Below are positions 4,790 to 6,448 of a stretch of DNA of 6,448 nt, piece by piece. This DNA is from Verrucomicrobia bacterium UBA1211 (GTDB taxonomy: Bacteria; Verrucomicrobiota; Kiritimatiellia; RFP12; UBA1067). The position numbers and the translations under genes are program-made. The stretch spans positions 1 to 6,448 of the forward strand of contig DBXN01000068.1 in NCBI GenBank assembly GCA_002309585.1. The letters are read 5' to 3'. The stretch's first letter is position 1; each line of letters begins with the position of its first letter. The notes under the pieces were generated by a model, which did not search any database, was not told the origin of the DNA, and was given only the letters and a program-made list of their open reading frames with translations.

Positions 4790-6448
4790 TTAGAAACGCG
4801 GACCCCGTTTTTTCTTGAAACGGTCAAAGGAGCCGCTGCGCATCGGCTTCTTACCCGGACGCCGCGACCCGCCGAAATCCCGCGATCCGCCGCCGGAGCT
4901 GCGTTTCCCGCCACCGAACCCCTTCTTGGGGAAGGAGGGTTTGGGCGGACGGGGCGGACGTTCGTCAAAGTCCGAATCGCCCGATTCCCGCGCGTATTTC
5001 CGCATCTTCGAATCGAGTTCACCCAACAGCTCATCCTGTTCCGACCGCCGTTTGCGGTTCTTCTGGAAGGGCTGGTCGTACCAATGGGTCTCGGCCGGCG
5101 CCTCATCCTTCCGCTTGTCGCGGGACGGACGCTCGTCATCCCCCCGACGGCCGCGCGGCGGACGGTCATCCCGGTCATTCCGGCGGCCGAAACGGGGCTT
5201 GTCGTCCCACGCCCGCCGACGGAAACCGTCACCCTCATCGCGGCGGCGGCGCGGACGCTCCCCGTCGCCATCCCGCCAGTTACGGGATTCGCGCCGGTCA
5301 TCGTCGAACCGGCGGCGAGGCCGCTCATCACGGTCGTCGCGGTCCCGACGGAAACGGGGACGGTCGCGGTCAAAGTCACGATCCCGGTCACGGCCATACT
5401 CGCGGTCGCGGTCACGCCCCCGTTCCCGGTCGCCGAAGCGCGGTCCGCGCTCGTCGCGATCCGGACGTCCCTCGCGGCGCGGGGGTTTGCGGTCGCGGAA
5501 CTTCTTGGGCGGACGCGACGATCCGTCGTCATCCGGCGGCGCGATTTCAGACGCCTCGCTCACCGCATGGAAGTCGCTCTGGCGTCCCCCGATGTGGCTC
5601 GGCGCATGGGAGGAGCGGCGTTCCGGCCGTTCCCGCTTCTTGCGCCACGGCGGCACCGGGGCACCGTTCTCATCGCGCGCCTTGCCGGCGGCACGTTCGG
5701 CCCGTTCGGAATGGAAGGGCTGGTCCCGGCAGATATCGATCTCCTTTTTGATCATCCGCTCGATCGCGCGCAACAGGCCGCGCTCGTCGGAACTCACGAA
5801 GGAGATCGCCGCGCCGGAAGCGCCGGCGCGGGCGGTCCGCCCGATCCGGTGGATGTAGGACTCGGTCTCTTCCGGAAGATCGAAATTGATCACATGGGTG
5901 ATGTTATCGACATCGATGCCGCGCGAGGCGATATCGGTCGCCACCAAAACCCGGACCCGGCCCCTCTTGAAGGCGGCCAGGGTATTGGTCCGCATCCGCT
6001 GGGTCTTGTCGCTGTGGATGGCCTCGGCGGAGATGTCCGCGTCCTCCAGCGCCCGGACGATCTTATCGGCGCCGTGGCGGGTCCGCGAGAAGACCAGCAC
6101 CTTTTCGTACTCGGGATGCTCCTCCAGCAGGTTGGTCAGCAAGGCGCACTTGTCCGGCTTATCGACGAACATCAGCATCTGGTTAATGCGGTCGACCGTC
6201 GGCTGATCCGGCGAGATGGTGATCTCGGCGGGATCGCGCACCATCGTGTGGGCGAGCTTCAGGACCTCTTTGGAAAGGGTCGCGGAGAAGAACTGCGAGT
6301 GGCGCACCTCCGGCAGCTTCGCGATGATCTGCTCGATGTCGGGCAGGAAGCCCATATCCAGCATCCGATCGGCCTCGTCCAACACGAACTCCTGGATCGC
6401 GTCCAACGAGACATACCCCTGGTCCATCAGGTCGAACAGCCGGCCGGG
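4790..6448 (-). CDS. DEAD-box RNA helicase, RhlE-like, with long Arg/Asp-rich tail (N-terminus outside window)
   Basis: ATP-dependent RNA helicases of this type remodel RNA during ribosome assembly, mRNA decay or cold adaptation. The gene enters from the right edge; 552 codons are visible, starting inside motif Ib (PGRLFDLMDQG). Numbering from 6448, motifs are DEAD (24-27), SAT (55-57), VLVFSRTRHGADKIV (117-131), VATDIASRGID (169-179, motif V) and HRIGRTARAG (200-209, motif VI). Motifs Q, I and Ia are missing only because of the window edge. After about residue 240 comes a 310-residue extension: a segment with FHSERAERAAGK, a strongly charged Arg/Asp/Glu stretch (about 315-450), a segment with HWYDQPFQKNRKRR, and a Gly/Ser/Lys-rich end (GGGKRSSGGGSRDFGG, KKKRGPRF). 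Such tails bind RNA non-specifically and may drive condensates. The first in-window Met (6427) is internal. The exact helicase subtype cannot be fixed without the N-terminus, so no symbol is given. Confidence 0.93.
   Translation of the reverse strand, partial: PGRLFDLMDQGYVSLDAIQEFVLDEADRMLDMGFLPDIEQIIAKLPEVRHSQFFSATLSKEVLKLAHTMVRDPAEITISPDQPTVDRINQMLMFVDKPDKCALLTNLLEEHPEYEKVLVFSRTRHGADKIVRALEDADISAEAIHSDKTQRMRTNTLAAFKRGRVRVLVATDIASRGIDVDNITHVINFDLPEETESYIHRIGRTARAGASGAAISFVSSDERGLLRAIERMIKKEIDICRDQPFHSERAERAAGKARDENGAPVPPWRKKRERPERRSSHAPSHIGGRQSDFHAVSEASEIAPPDDDGSSRPPKKFRDRKPPRREGRPDRDERGPRFGDRERGRDRDREYGRDRDRDFDRDRPRFRRDRDDRDERPRRRFDDDRRESRNWRDGDGERPRRRRDEGDGFRRRAWDDKPRFGRRNDRDDRPPRGRRGDDERPSRDKRKDEAPAETHWYDQPFQKNRKRRSEQDELLGELDSKMRKYARESGDSDFDERPPRPPKPSFPKKGFGGGKRSSGGGSRDFGGSRRPGKKPMRSGSFDRFKKKRGPRF
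5312..5461 (-). repeat. Low-complexity repeat coding for an RD/DR-rich segment in the helicase tail
   Basis: Over about 50 codons the sequence is an imperfect iteration of CGx GAx codons (minus strand), giving blocks such as GRDRDREYGRDRDRDFDRDRP. On the + strand it appears as repeated CGGTCG/CGGTCACG units. The variation between units argues for an old expansion under protein-level constraint, not a recent slippage event. Such tracts are prone to length differences between strains. Confidence 0.7.

Noticed and set aside
5312..5461. Possible CRISPR-like or minisatellite array
   Set aside because: Units are about 6 bases with no spacers and stay in frame with the helicase; they are coding low complexity.
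4684..5532. 282-codon minus-strand frame rich in Thr/Val/Gly/Met repeats
   Set aside because: It lies wholly within the helicase tail in another frame and reflects the repeated CGx GAx codons read out of frame.
4815..5858. Long + strand open frame with Ser/Arg (SRSRSR) repeats resembling an SR protein
   Set aside because: It is the reverse strand of the RD-rich helicase tail. The helicase strand has clear conserved motifs upstream in the same frame, and the + frame has no recognised domain.
6425..6427. ATG at 6427 as the helicase start
   Set aside because: The frame stays open to the window edge and encodes PGRLFDL of motif Ib just upstream, so the Met is internal.

Overview
The window is about 64% G+C by eye. 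All four recognisable genes lie on the minus strand, so it reads right to left. The gene set is a DEAD-box RNA helicase with a long Arg/Asp-rich tail, an apolipoprotein N-acyltransferase, a secreted ThuA-like protein, and a double beta-ketoacyl synthase. This points to a diderm (Gram-negative type) bacterium. The exported ThuA-like protein and high G+C suggest the PVC superphylum, perhaps Kiritimatiellota or Lentisphaerota, but this is inference from gene content and no marker gene is present.

Layout from right to left. (1) 6448-4790: the C-terminal two thirds of a RhlE-type DEAD-box helicase whose N-terminus lies outside the window; a strong hairpin terminator follows at 4784-4757. (2) 4756-4688: a short spacer with degenerate 7-bp repeats and the ribosome binding site of the next gene. 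(3) 4687-2996: apolipoprotein N-acyltransferase (lnt), complete, with its catalytic Glu, Lys and Cys in place. (4) 2995-2845: a spacer holding a GC-rich hairpin, a second copy of the spacer repeat, a sigma70-like promoter and a dyad that could be an operator. (5) 2844-1957: the ThuA-like protein, complete, with a signal peptide. (6) 1943 to the left edge: a beta-ketoacyl synthase whose start codon lies 13 bases after the ThuA stop, with a Shine-Dalgarno that overlaps that stop. It appears to be two fused ketosynthase domains, the first catalytic and the second lacking the active-site cysteine. The reading frame is broken by one base near 504-506, so the second domain continues in another frame to the edge of the window.

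The helicase and lnt look like separate housekeeping units. The ThuA-like gene and the ketosynthase look like a two-gene operon with translational coupling. I found no RNA genes, CRISPR array, insertion sequence or phage genes. The items most worth following are the fused catalytic/degenerate ketosynthase with its frameshift, the dyad in the ThuA promoter, and the spacer repeat on both sides of lnt. I see no clear sign of a wholly new multi-gene system within these 6.4 kb.
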